A stretch of DNA of 62,900 nucleotides. Source: Weissella confusa. GTDB taxonomy: Bacteria > Bacillota > Bacilli > Lactobacillales > Lactobacillaceae. The position numbers were made by a program, and so were the translations under genes. Below, in pieces: positions 6,239 through 14,006 of this stretch (position 1 is its first letter; every line of letters starts with the position of its first letter). Location of the stretch: NCBI GenBank assembly GCA_001436895.1, contig JQAY01000004.1:124284-187183 (forward strand), written 5' to 3'. The notes under the pieces are model-generated. The model was not told where the DNA came from. It saw only the letters and a program-made list of their open reading frames with translations, and ran no database searches.

Positions 6239-6275
6239 AAAAAAAGATGAGTTGGCATAACTTACCAACTCATCT
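6239..6275 (-). terminator. Terminator ending directly at the tRNA 5' end
   Basis: AGATGAGTTGG (6265-6275) and CCAACTCATCT (6245-6255) form an 11-bp stem on the minus strand, followed by seven U to position 6239. It ends the mRNA of the gene stopping at 6285. The next base is the first base of mature tRNA-Arg. Confidence 0.8.
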
Positions 6276-6304
6276 ATTGTACGTTTAAAACGCTGGTGAA
6301 TCAA
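6276..6304 (-). promoter_or_regulatory. Probable tRNA-Arg promoter overlapping the gene end
   Basis: TTGATT (6299-6304) and TACAAT (6276-6281) on the minus strand are 17 bases apart. The expected start near 6269 falls inside the left arm of the terminator at 6239-6275. The tRNA transcript would thus lack half of the stem and escape termination. Confidence 0.6.
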
Positions 6305-6812
6305 GGTCAGAAGCGTCCAAAACCGCACGAACTTCTTGATCAATATCATCCTGTGTCAATTTAAGTTCGACTAAGCCGAGTTTCAAAAATGACCGCCAGG
6401 CATGTGAAAAATCAGCTTGGCGCTTTTGGTGATAAGAATTTAGCAACATCGTCTTAATACCAATAAATTGGTGGGCCAAACGCATTTGTGGGAAGCGTGA
6501 AAACTTAGCCAAGTCCTCATCTTCAAGCACCATCAAGTGCGTCCATTGCTGCTTCAAACTAATCAACAAGAATTGGGCGAAGGCAGTCGCATACAACGCC
6601 TTCACTTCAGCATTGCTTGGCGTCACTGCATTGTGTGGCACATCATTGTTGATTGCTTCAACGCGTAACATCAAGGCACTCAATGACACATCTAAATTCA
6701 AATAATCATTCAACAAGACATCCTTAGGCCCGATTGGATTTTCCCAATCAGCCACAACTGCGCGATATGACTCACGTGCTTCACGCAAGTAACCTGCAAT
6801 ATCCATCGTCAT
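6285..6812 (-). CDS. Conserved hypothetical protein, third gene of an unknown operon
   Basis: A 175-residue helical protein (MTMDIAGYLREARESYRAVV...) with no membrane segment, signal or catalytic motif that I recognise. It overlaps the stop of the upstream gene (TAATG), so it is translationally coupled to it; an AGGCGG site precedes the start. The three genes at 8724, 7849 and 6812 form one tight operon downstream of glnA. I cannot assign a function. The DxxxE-rich C-terminus has no clear metal-binding pattern. Confidence 0.75.
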   Translation of the reverse strand: MTMDIAGYLREARESYRAVVADWENPIGPKDVLLNDYLNLDVSLSALMLRVEAINNDVPHNAVTPSNAEVKALYATAFAQFLLISLKQQWTHLMVLEDEDLAKFSRFPQMRLAHQFIGIKTMLLNSYHQKRQADFSHAWRSFLKLGLVELKLTQDDIDQEVRAVLDASDLDSPAF

Positions 6813-7849
6813 TATTCCGCCTCGTCTGACGCTTGTGGTTGCAACACTTCAACTTGTGGTGCTGCAGAAGCTGCGGCCTCAGGCTCTGTTTCAACTGGTG
6901 TACCATATGAAATCAGACCTTCACGTTGCAATCCAAAGACAAGCTCATCACTCTCAATTGCCAAGTAACGACGTTCCGTCAAATACCAAGCCCCGATGAA
7001 GTCATAATCCAACAAGACATCTAACCATGAAATGGCATCACGACCATCAATGACTTGGAAGTGCCAACGTTGGGCACCGATTGCCGTTGCATCGTTAACG
7101 TAGAAGATACGGACTTCAACGCCATTCTCCAACATCAAGCCGGCACCATTTGGAATGCTTTGCAAGAAGTAGTCTGAATCAGCTGACAGAACAAACAAAC
7201 GATCCAACATACCCGCTGGCATTTCAGTTTGTACCAATGGATACAAGAAATCATCGCGCGTTTCAAGAATGTTGTAGTCCACTTGATAACCGAACTCGCG
7301 CTCCATGTAACGACCGAACTCCGTCAACAACGTAGCCAACGTACGAATGCGTGCTGCCGTTGTCTTCTTACGGAAGTTTTCAACCATCAAATCAGTGATA
7401 GCTTCAGCATTAAACAAAATTTGCTTACGCTCAAGTGACCAGTAAAATAGACGCGCCTCAGTACCCAACTCAACAAAGTAAGCACCACCGTTGTTATCGT
7501 CGTTCACAACGAATTCAAAGGTTGCTGGCACATCCAAATCAGTCATCACCAACGTCAACTCTTCACGCTCAGCTGGCGTCAAAATATCATAGGCTGGCAT
7601 CCCCGCAAATGAAAGGAAACGATCCATCGCCATCAAGTACCAGTCTGCCTTCGCATATTGACGTGGCACTGTCACCCATTCTGTATTAAGGTGCGCATTT
7701 GTTAGGCGTTGCGCCAACATGTGGACCTTCTTTGGATCGTTTGTTTCAGCAAGCTCACGAACTTGCGCTAAGGTTTGTTGAATTTGACCAATATCATCGC
7801 TCAACAAATCAACGTATGAAACAACGCGTTCACGTAGGTGTTCTGTCAT
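6812..7849 (-). CDS. Conserved hypothetical protein, second gene of an unknown operon
   Basis: A 345-residue acidic soluble protein starting behind GGAGGTGA, two bases after the stop of the previous gene. The centre, about residues 100-300, alternates strand-like stretches (FEFVVND.., LFYWSLER, VRIFYVND) and helices. The last 25 residues are a low-complexity Ala/Glu/Pro tail. No known motif is visible. Tight coupling with both neighbours suggests that the three products act together, possibly as a cytoplasmic complex. Function unknown. Confidence 0.75.
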   Translation of the reverse strand: MTEHLRERVVSYVDLLSDDIGQIQQTLAQVRELAETNDPKKVHMLAQRLTNAHLNTEWVTVPRQYAKADWYLMAMDRFLSFAGMPAYDILTPAEREELTLVMTDLDVPATFEFVVNDDNNGGAYFVELGTEARLFYWSLERKQILFNAEAITDLMVENFRKKTTAARIRTLATLLTEFGRYMEREFGYQVDYNILETRDDFLYPLVQTEMPAGMLDRLFVLSADSDYFLQSIPNGAGLMLENGVEVRIFYVNDATAIGAQRWHFQVIDGRDAISWLDVLLDYDFIGAWYLTERRYLAIESDELVFGLQREGLISYGTPVETEPEAAASAAPQVEVLQPQASDEAE

Positions 7850-7851
7850 GC

Positions 7852-8724
7852 TTACTCACCTCCCTGTTCGGCTACCAATGATGAGACATAGTCCACATAC
7901 AATGAGCCGACCGCGTTTTGGAAATCAGCAAATGAGCCAAATGCATCGTTAATTGCACGTTGCTCATAAATCAAAATCGTATCTTCCTTTGAGTAGTTCA
8001 AGATTTGAGCGTTATTCTCAGCAATCAAATCAGGAACCGTTGCCGCCTTAGCATCAGCCGCATCCAATTGGGCCAAACGCGCACGCAAAACTTCACGTTG
8101 CTCTGCTTGGGCACTCTTGTTGAACAAACCGCTACGCTCTTCCGTGGCAGCCAATTGCGCCATCAATTGCGTACGCTCAGCATCACGTGCATTTTGGTCG
8201 TTTACAACCTTTTGCAAGGCTTCGTTGGCACGCGTTGTATCTTCAATGACTTGGGCGTTGAAACGTTGACCTGACTCAGCTAGTTCAACCGCACGAGCCA
8301 ACTTTTCGTATTCTTCATCATTAAAAATGAACTTAACTGACAATGGGTCCAAGATACCGAAGTGACGACGGTCCCACCAGTTTCCAAAGAACAATTGGAA
8401 GACACCAAGTTGTGACTCCTCATAGTAGAAGAACGGGAACTTTTCTGATAGGTAAGCAATAAGCTTTTGTCCCAAGTGGTGGCTCAACTCATCTTGCATA
8501 TCATCAACCAAAACTGACAACACGCGGTTTGACTCGGCTTGTGGTGCCTGGCGAATTTGCATGTTGTACTTTTGGCTATCTAGTAATTCATAAACACGGC
8601 GATCGTTTCCTTCTGCCACGGCAGTTTGAATATCACCAATGTAGTTTAGTTTTGCTTGTAATTTTCCATTTAATACGGATTGATTTGACGGTAAGTCCGT
8701 CGTCAAGTATGGCGTGTTCTCCAT
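7852..8724 (-). CDS. Conserved hypothetical protein, first gene of an unknown operon
   Basis: A 290-residue protein starting MENTPYLTTDLPSN behind AGGAGG. Its middle and C-terminal parts (about residues 150-245) are strongly helical and rich in Ala, Glu, Gln and Arg, probably a coiled coil; an aromatic cluster FFGNWWDRRHFG lies near residue 120. No nucleotide-binding motif is seen, although coiled coils of this kind are sometimes mislabelled SbcC-like. It heads the operon, with a TATAAT and an AT-rich promoter region at 8768-8798. Confidence 0.75.
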   Translation of the reverse strand: MENTPYLTTDLPSNQSVLNGKLQAKLNYIGDIQTAVAEGNDRRVYELLDSQKYNMQIRQAPQAESNRVLSVLVDDMQDELSHHLGQKLIAYLSEKFPFFYYEESQLGVFQLFFGNWWDRRHFGILDPLSVKFIFNDEEYEKLARAVELAESGQRFNAQVIEDTTRANEALQKVVNDQNARDAERTQLMAQLAATEERSGLFNKSAQAEQREVLRARLAQLDAADAKAATVPDLIAENNAQILNYSKEDTILIYEQRAINDAFGSFADFQNAVGSLYVDYVSSLVAEQGGE

Positions 8725-8767
8725 CTCAACCCCTCCTGTTTGTGGTTGCAATCTTACTTCTCAACTT

Positions 8768-8798
8768 ATTATATCTACCTAATATATATATCATACAA
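8768..8798 (-). promoter_or_regulatory. Probable promoter of the unknown three-gene operon
   Basis: TATAAT at 8768-8773 and TTGTAT at 8793-8798 on the minus strand are 19 bases apart, longer than ideal. The surrounding DNA is very AT-rich. Confidence 0.45.
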
Positions 8799-8810
8799 CC
8801 TAAACTTAAA

Positions 8811-8848
8811 GAAAAACGCCGACCATGGACTGGACGACGTTGTTTTTA
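8811..8848 (-). terminator. Terminator of glnRA
   Basis: On the minus strand ACGTCG-T-CC pairs with GG-T-CGGCGT, with one U-G pair, followed by TTTTC. It lies 19 bases after the glnA stop. Confidence 0.65.
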
Positions 8849-8866
8849 AGAAGTTTTTACGAAATT

Positions 8867-10213
8867 TTAGTATTGCTCCAAATAAGTTTCCAATTCCCAT
8901 TGTGAAACTTCTTGGCGATATGCTTGGTATTCCAAACGCTTAGCATCCACAAACGTGCGTGCCATGTGTGAACCAAGGGCTTCCTTGATAACTGAATCCG
9001 TATCCAAGTCGTTAACGGCTGCCAACAACGTATCAGGCAAATCAGTGATACCAGCCTTCTTACGCTCAGCTTCATCCATCAAGTAGATGTTACGATCAAC
9101 CGCGTGGTTTGGCTCCATTTCGCCGGCAACACCATCCAAACCAGCTGCCAAGATAACAGCGAAGGCCAAGTATGGGTTAGCAGTTGGGTCAACTGAACGC
9201 AATTCCAAACGCGTTGAGTTACCACGTGAAGCTGGGACACGAACCATTGGTGAACGGTTTGAACCAGACCAAGCCACATAAACTGGTGCTTCGAATCCAG
9301 GCGTCAAACGCTTGTAAGAGTTAACCGTTGGGTTCGTGATAGCTGTGAAGTTAGCTGCGTGCGCCAAGACACCACCCAAGAAGTTGTAGGCCGTCTTTGA
9401 CAATTGCAAGTCACCAGCTTCATCGTAGAAGACGTTACCATCTTCATTGAACAATGACATGTTCGTGTGCATACCGTTACCGTTGATACCAGAAATTGGC
9501 TTTGGCATAAACGTTGCGTACAAACCGTGTTTACGTGCAATCGTCTTAACAATCAACTTAAACGTTTGAATGTTGTCGGCTGCATCCAATGCATCAGCGT
9601 ACTTAAAGTCAACTTCGTGTTGTCCAGGCGCAACTTCGTGGTGGGCCGCTTCCACTTCAAAGCCCATCTTTTCCATTTCCAAGACAATTTCACGACGTGT
9701 GTTTTCACCCAAATCAAGTGGGGCCAAATCAAAGTAGCCACCCTTGTCGTTTAGGTTCATCGTTGGGTTACCGTGCTCATCAAGCTTGAACAAGAAGAAT
9801 TCTGGCTCAGTTCCAATGTTAAAGTTCTTGAAACCAGCGTCTTCCATTTGCTTCAAAACACGCTTCAAGTTGTTACGAGGATCCCCAGCAAATGGCTCGC
9901 GGTCGGCCGTGTAAATATCTGCAATCAAACGTGCAACCTTACCACCGTGTGAATCAGTCGCCCATGGGAAAATCATGAACGTTGATAGATCAGGGTACAA
10001 GTACATATCTGATTCTTCAATACGAACAAATCCTTCGATTGAAGAACCGTCAAACATCAAATTGTTGTCCAATACCTTTTCAAGTTGTGAAACAGGTACT
10101 TCGACGTTCTTAATTGTGCCGAAAACATCTGAGAACTGCAAACGTAGGAATTCCACGTTTTCCTCAGCAATCATTGTGCGAATATCATCCTTGGTGTAAG
10201 CCTTGCGAACCAT
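8867..10213 (-). CDS. glnA: Glutamine synthetase type I-alpha
   Basis: A 448-residue enzyme that makes glutamine from glutamate, ammonia and ATP. It shows the beta-Grasp N-domain with [10 protein letters not shown] (about residues 53-62), the EPEFFLF metal-binding strand, the [15 protein letters not shown]-site loop and NRSPMVRVP. The length and the lack of the extra insert and adenylylation loop place it in the I-alpha type, whose feedback-inhibited form controls GlnR. It follows glnR by 36 bases with its own AAAGGAGA site and is in the glnRA operon. Confidence 0.97.
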   Translation of the reverse strand: MVRKAYTKDDIRTMIAEENVEFLRLQFSDVFGTIKNVEVPVSQLEKVLDNNLMFDGSSIEGFVRIEESDMYLYPDLSTFMIFPWATDSHGGKVARLIADIYTADREPFAGDPRNNLKRVLKQMEDAGFKNFNIGTEPEFFLFKLDEHGNPTMNLNDKGGYFDLAPLDLGENTRREIVLEMEKMGFEVEAAHHEVAPGQHEVDFKYADALDAADNIQTFKLIVKTIARKHGLYATFMPKPISGINGNGMHTNMSLFNEDGNVFYDEAGDLQLSKTAYNFLGGVLAHAANFTAITNPTVNSYKRLTPGFEAPVYVAWSGSNRSPMVRVPASRGNSTRLELRSVDPTANPYLAFAVILAAGLDGVAGEMEPNHAVDRNIYLMDEAERKKAGITDLPDTLLAAVNDLDTDSVIKEALGSHMARTFVDAKRLEYQAYRQEVSQWELETYLEQY

Positions 10214-10249
10214 TGTAATCTCCTTTTACTTTATCCCAAAACACATCAT

Positions 10250-10603
10250 CTAAAACTTCCGTTGACCGTTATTAAAACGACCAATCTTAAGCAACTCATC
10301 AGCCAACATGTGACGCATATTAATTTCATCCGGATTAACTTTTTCTGCTTCACGACGTTGCTTTTTAGCATCAACCTCGTGAATTTCAGAAATCGAATAC
10401 CCGGCATCTAGATAATCTGCTATTTCCAATAAGCGATCGACGTCATCTAACGAAAAACGGCGCTGCTTACCGGCCCCTCTATGTGGCTCAATGAGTCCCT
10501 GCTGATCATAGTACCGAATCTGACGATCTGATAAGCCCGTCAATTCGCGCACTACACTCATTGGCAATACTGCCAAATCGCGGCGTAACTCTCGTCTTAC
10601 CAT
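10250..10603 (-). CDS. glnR: Nitrogen regulator GlnR, MerR family
   Basis: This 117-residue protein has a MerR-type winged HTH at about residues 14-80 (SVVRELTGLSDRQIRYYDQQGLIEPHR) and a short charged C-terminal tail that in this family folds back for autoinhibition and is bound by glutamine synthetase. It represses glnRA and other nitrogen genes when glutamine is plentiful. A good GlnR box lies upstream at 10662-10678. It heads the glnRA operon. Confidence 0.95.
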   Translation of the reverse strand: MVRRELRRDLAVLPMSVVRELTGLSDRQIRYYDQQGLIEPHRGAGKQRRFSLDDVDRLLEIADYLDAGYSISEIHEVDAKKQRREAEKVNPDEINMRHMLADELLKIGRFNNGQRKF

Positions 10604-10638
10604 ACGTCCGACCCCCTATGAGTAGCATATTACCACCT

Positions 10639-10678
10639 ATTTTAGAAGATTATTCTGTTCATGTCAGCTATTCTGACA
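10639..10678 (-). promoter_or_regulatory. glnRA promoter with GlnR operator
   Basis: TGTCA-N7-TGACA at 10662-10678 matches the GlnR consensus TGTNA-N7-TNACA perfectly. On the minus strand its inner half supplies the -35 (CTGACA, 10662-10667), 17 bases from TAAAAT (10639-10644). GlnR bound here would block RNA polymerase. The operator overlaps the last codons of miaA. Confidence 0.8.
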
Positions 10679-11591
10679 CGAACTTTTGGACAGCCGCTTC
10701 AATCGTGTTTAGTTCCGCAGCATTTTGCACCAAATCATACCAATGAATGTCCGTGAACTGATTATTGAACCAGGTCATTTGACGCTTTGCATAACGACGT
10801 GAAGCCTGCTTCAAAGCCTCGCTCGCTTGTTCAAGGGTTTCAACGCCCTCTAAGTAACCAAACAATTCCTTATAGCCAATCGCTTTTTTCGCCGTACTGT
10901 CTTCTGGTAATGTCGCCGCAATCTGAGCTTCTTCCAGCAGGCCGTTCGCAATCATCGCATCAACACGCGTATTAATACGTTCATACAAACCTGGTCGATC
11001 GGTTGTTAAACCGATGATGTAGGCGTCATATAAACGCTTTGGTTCCGGCTGTTGCTCAGAAAACGGCTTGCCAGTGTGGTCACTAACTAATAGCGCTCTG
11101 ACCAAACGACGAATTTGTCCTGGCAGGATACGAGCCTCACTGACTGAATCCAGTTCGCGTAAGGCATCACGAACCACCGATTCGCCTTGTTCATGGGCAA
11201 TCGTCGTCCACTTCTCAACAAATGCCTCGTCCGTAATATCATCCACATCAGCTAACGGACGGTCGCCCAACAAAGCTTGAACATAAAACCCGGTTCCACC
11301 AACCAAAATTGGCAGTTTCCCGCGTGATGCAATATCTGCAATTGCTGCCTGTGCCTCGCGCACAAATCGTGCGGCTGAATAGTGTTCTGCGGGGTCAGCA
11401 ATATCAATCATATGGTGCGGTGCGACCGCCTGCTCCTCAGGGGTCGCCTTCGCTGTCCCAATATTTAGTTGACGATAAATTTGCATCGAATCTCCCGATA
11501 CAATTTCGCCGTTAAATTCCTTCGCTAGTTCTAGTGATAAAGCGGTTTTTCCAACCGCGGTTGGACCGACAATCACAATTAACTTATCCAT
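10668..11591 (-). CDS. miaA: tRNA dimethylallyltransferase
   Basis: A 307-residue enzyme that transfers a dimethylallyl group to A37 of tRNAs reading U-starting codons. The P-loop GPTAVGKTALS is at residues 8-18, followed by GDSMQIYRQLNIGTAK and GGTGFYVQALL. The start MDKLIVIVG at 11591 begins one base after the stop of the upstream phosphodiesterase gene, indicating translational coupling; an upstream in-frame start would extend the protein by 16 residues without better support. Its 3' end overlaps the glnR operator. Confidence 0.95.
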   Translation of the reverse strand: MDKLIVIVGPTAVGKTALSLELAKEFNGEIVSGDSMQIYRQLNIGTAKATPEEQAVAPHHMIDIADPAEHYSAARFVREAQAAIADIASRGKLPILVGGTGFYVQALLGDRPLADVDDITDEAFVEKWTTIAHEQGESVVRDALRELDSVSEARILPGQIRRLVRALLVSDHTGKPFSEQQPEPKRLYDAYIIGLTTDRPGLYERINTRVDAMIANGLLEEAQIAATLPEDSTAKKAIGYKELFGYLEGVETLEQASEALKQASRRYAKRQMTWFNNQFTDIHWYDLVQNAAELNTIEAAVQKFVSE

Positions 11592-11592
11592 A

Positions 11593-12228
11593 CTATTTTC
11601 CATCTCTATCTCTAATTTGTTGGGCCAAACGCACATCATCTGTAATCACACCGGCAACGCGCGCCATGAACATCATCTTCACTACCCAAGCTTTCGTTGG
11701 TGTCCACCAATAAGTCACCACTTCCCGGGCACGCGCGAAGATAAACGGTAAATACCGATAGTCCAAATTATTATTTTGAATCACGCCGGCCTGGAACAGT
11801 TGTCGACTCAACCGGTTAGGTCGATGTTGCAACAACCCTAATGGTATCGTCTTATCCAGTCGGCGCCAGGTTTCAAGTGCGTTGACTTGAAATGATTGCA
11901 ACATCACTGGCTCATCAACTTGGGCAGCCTGTAATTCACGGTACAATTGCGCTGCACCCTGTTTACCCTTCAGCTCAATCAATAACAAACCGTGGTAGTT
12001 GGTCTCTTTCACCAACGCTAAGAATGATGCAAAATCATCAACAACCGGTGGCATATGCGCATCAATATTATGTTTTAGGATTAAGCGCCCCTCGTGCAAC
12101 TGCACATCAACCTCTAAACCATCTGCACCCAACTGTATTGCAGATGCAAAGGCCGGTAGTGAATTTTCAAGTTGTCCAGCCGTGTGATCACCCCGGTGGG
12201 CAATAATTAACGGTTTGTTCATCTGCAT
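11593..12228 (-). CDS. Glycerophosphodiester phosphodiesterase
   Basis: A 211-residue protein with the GDPD fold signature: HRGD at residues 11-14, ENSLPAFASAI, GLEVDVQLHEG (the E-x-D metal site) and LKHN. Family members hydrolyse glycerophosphodiesters to glycerol-3-phosphate and an alcohol. There is no signal peptide, so it is cytoplasmic, like UgpQ/YqiK. It forms an operon with miaA. The second catalytic histidine is followed by Asn rather than the usual Asp, which might lower activity. Confidence 0.88.
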   Translation of the reverse strand: MQMNKPLIIAHRGDHTAGQLENSLPAFASAIQLGADGLEVDVQLHEGRLILKHNIDAHMPPVVDDFASFLALVKETNYHGLLLIELKGKQGAAQLYRELQAAQVDEPVMLQSFQVNALETWRRLDKTIPLGLLQHRPNRLSRQLFQAGVIQNNNLDYRYLPFIFARAREVVTYWWTPTKAWVVKMMFMARVAGVITDDVRLAQQIRDRDGK

Positions 12229-12304
12229 TTCAAAGAACCCCAGTTATTAAACTCATATAAAATATGTTAAACTTATCTTAACAAATATATGGAGGAACCA
12301 CATC

Positions 12305-12487
12305 ATGAAGAAGTTTGGTTTGGGGATTTTGACTGGTGTTGCTGGTACGCTAGCAACTGCTGCCGCTGCAGCCTTCACGTTCCACAAGGTTGCTGTTAAG
12401 CCTTTGGAAGAAGAAGAGGCTAAGTTTGAGGAGACAGAGCGCAAGGCCGCTCGTAAGGCTGCTCACTCTCACGGCGCACGTTTCTAA
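12305..12487 (+). CDS. DUF3042 family small membrane protein
   Basis: A 60-residue protein with an N-terminal hydrophobic helix (FGLGILTGVAGTLATAAAAAF, about residues 4-25) and a charged helical tail rich in Glu, Lys, Arg and Ala ending in His-rich HSHGARF. It matches the DUF3042 family of Firmicutes, whose role is unknown. An excellent GGAGGAACC site precedes it. It is monocistronic and divergent from the phosphodiesterase gene, with a strong shared terminator downstream. Confidence 0.85.
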   Translation: MKKFGLGILTGVAGTLATAAAAAFTFHKVAVKPLEEEEAKFEETERKAARKAAHSHGARF

Positions 12488-12501
12488 TCGAATATAAAAA
12501 A

Positions 12502-12564
12502 CAAATACCCACTTACATGGTTCGGCGTACAAACGTCAGTTCATGTAAGTGGGTATTTTTTTAG
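12502..12564. terminator. Bidirectional terminator
   Basis: AAATACCCACTTACATG pairs with CATGTAAGTGGGTATTT around a 25-base loop, with A and T tracts on both sides. It serves the DUF3042 gene (plus strand) and the rhodanese-like gene (minus strand). Confidence 0.8.
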
Positions 12565-12947
12565 TTGCTCTTAGTCTTACCAGTGTAAGAACCAAAACCA
12601 TTCTTCAAGACGTAGATATCGTTGTATCCCGCCTTCTTCAACTTACGCGCCATACGCGCAGCCATTTGCATGTTTTCGTCATACAAAAAGACTGGCTTGT
12701 CTTGACGCAAAGCACTGTGGTTCTCATTCAACATAGCGTATTGAATGTTACGTGCACCAAGCACGTGCTTTGCCTTAAACTTAGCTGGCTCACGCAAATC
12801 GATCAATTGGTGACCACGACTTTGTGCTTCAAATTCTTCAGAGTTCAAAAGTGATGCCGCACGCTTCAACGTTACGCGCGTCCATACCAATGTACCAACC
12901 GTCCAAAGAATCCAAAGCAATACAATGACAAACAATGCTTGCAACAT
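12561..12947 (-). CDS. Membrane-anchored rhodanese-like protein without catalytic Cys
   Basis: A 128-residue protein with one N-terminal membrane helix (about residues 3-21) and a rhodanese domain at about 35-120 (LIDLREPAKFKAKHVLGARNI, then VFLYDENMQMAARMARKLKKAGYNDIYVLKNGF). The active-site loop, where a catalytic Cys normally opens the loop, reads YDENMQM, and no cysteine exists in the domain. Sulfur transfer is therefore unlikely; a binding or regulatory role is more plausible. ATG 12947 was chosen over the upstream TTG, which has no ribosome site. Confidence 0.85.
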   Translation of the reverse strand: MLQALFVIVLLWILWTVGTLVWTRVTLKRAASLLNSEEFEAQSRGHQLIDLREPAKFKAKHVLGARNIQYAMLNENHSALRQDKPVFLYDENMQMAARMARKLKKAGYNDIYVLKNGFGSYTGKTKSN

Positions 12948-13004
12948 ACTACTAAATTCCCCATTTCGTTTTTCAGTCAAGTACTATTCTATCAAACCTA
13001 AAAT

Positions 13005-13036
13005 AAAAAGTCTGCCAACCTTAGGCAGACTTTGAG
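13005..13036. terminator. Terminator between rhodanese and LysM-CAP genes
   Basis: AAAGTCTGCC pairs with GGCAGACTTT around a seven-base loop. On the minus strand it follows the LysM-CAP gene. Confidence 0.75.
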
Positions 13037-13046
13037 TTTTCTTCAA

Positions 13047-13850
13047 TTATTGAGCTTCAGCAACAAACGTACCAGTGGCAGCGTTGTAACCGAAACCAAC
13101 ACGTGAGTATGAACCCAATACCCAACGCGTGTGTGGGTGTGAACCGTTGTCGATCATACCAGTTTCAGCGTACCAAGCGTTAACGGCATCTGAACCAGCA
13201 CCGAAGCCGATAGCAACAACTTCGTGACCGTATGATTGTGCAAAGTGTGCTGCGTCAACGTTTCCAGCCATCATGTCTGCACGGTATTGTGCAGTTGCTG
13301 ACAATGAAGCATCGTATGAAACTGGTGACAAACCAGCAGCCGTACGGATTGCGTTCAAAGCGTTAACGGCGTCAGCGAATGAACCAGTTGAAACTGGTGC
13401 ACTTGCAACTGACGTTTGTGCAGGCGCTGCAGAAGCAACTGATGCTGATGAAGCAGCCGTTGAAGTTGAAGCTTGTGATGCAGCTGAAGCATTTGATTGT
13501 GCAGGTGCAACTGAACCGTTCAAGCGAATCTCTTCACCAACGATTATCAAGTTAGGGTTCGTGATGTTGTTCATCTTAACGATGTCATCAACCTTCAAGC
13601 CCGTTGCTTGTGCGATCGTGTCAATCGTATCACCATCTTGAATCTTGTAAGTCGTACCAGCCGTCTTAACGGCTTCCTTAACGTCGTCAACCGTCTTGGC
13701 ACGCCATGAAGTAGCGTCCGTAGCTGGCTTTGCGTTATCATCGGCTGATACAGCAGTGTTTGAGTTCGTCATTGGCAAAATTGCAGCAGCTGCAACCAAA
13801 GCGGCAGCTCCCATTCCTTTAGCCATAGCATTCATCTTAGAGTTAATCAT
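13047..13850 (-). CDS. Secreted LysM and CAP domain protein
   Basis: A 267-residue exported protein with a signal peptide to about residue 36 (ends NTAVSA-DD), one LysM repeat at about residues 66-112 (YKIQDGDTIDTIAQATGL) that binds peptidoglycan, an Ala/Ser/Pro linker, and a C-terminal CAP/SCP domain (about 160-267; ALNAIRTAAGL, AHFAQSYGHEVVAIG). CAP proteins of lactic acid bacteria are extracellular and mostly of unknown activity. The start at 13850 is taken from the signal peptide and an AAGGGA site 12 bases away. It shares a SWRAKTVDxV module with the next gene. Confidence 0.9.
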   Translation of the reverse strand: MINSKMNAMAKGMGAAALVAAAAILPMTNSNTAVSADDNAKPATDATSWRAKTVDDVKEAVKTAGTTYKIQDGDTIDTIAQATGLKVDDIVKMNNITNPNLIIVGEEIRLNGSVAPAQSNASAASQASTSTAASSASVASAAPAQTSVASAPVSTGSFADAVNALNAIRTAAGLSPVSYDASLSATAQYRADMMAGNVDAAHFAQSYGHEVVAIGFGAGSDAVNAWYAETGMIDNGSHPHTRWVLGSYSRVGFGYNAATGTFVAEAQ

Positions 13851-13955
13851 ATTGTTTATAATCCCTTTTTGTACGTTTTTAGCCAGTCCAACGACTGAGC
13901 CTCGTATGGTTTCTATCATAACAATTGCGTATATCAAGTAAGTTACATCACGATA

Positions 13956-13990
13956 ACAAAAAAATGGGACATTGATGACAATGTCCCATA
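13956..13990 (-). terminator. Terminator of the LysM-CHAP gene at 14007
   Basis: ATGGGACAT and ATGTCCCAT pair around a seven-base loop, followed on the minus strand by seven U. It lies 17 bases after the stop codon. Confidence 0.8.
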
Positions 13991-14006
13991 GGCAATACAT
14001 TTTAAA

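Noticed and set aside
13273-13641. Long Ala-rich plus-strand ORF over the LysM-CAP gene
   Set aside because: Shadow of the minus-strand gene, whose signal peptide, LysM and CAP domains are clear.
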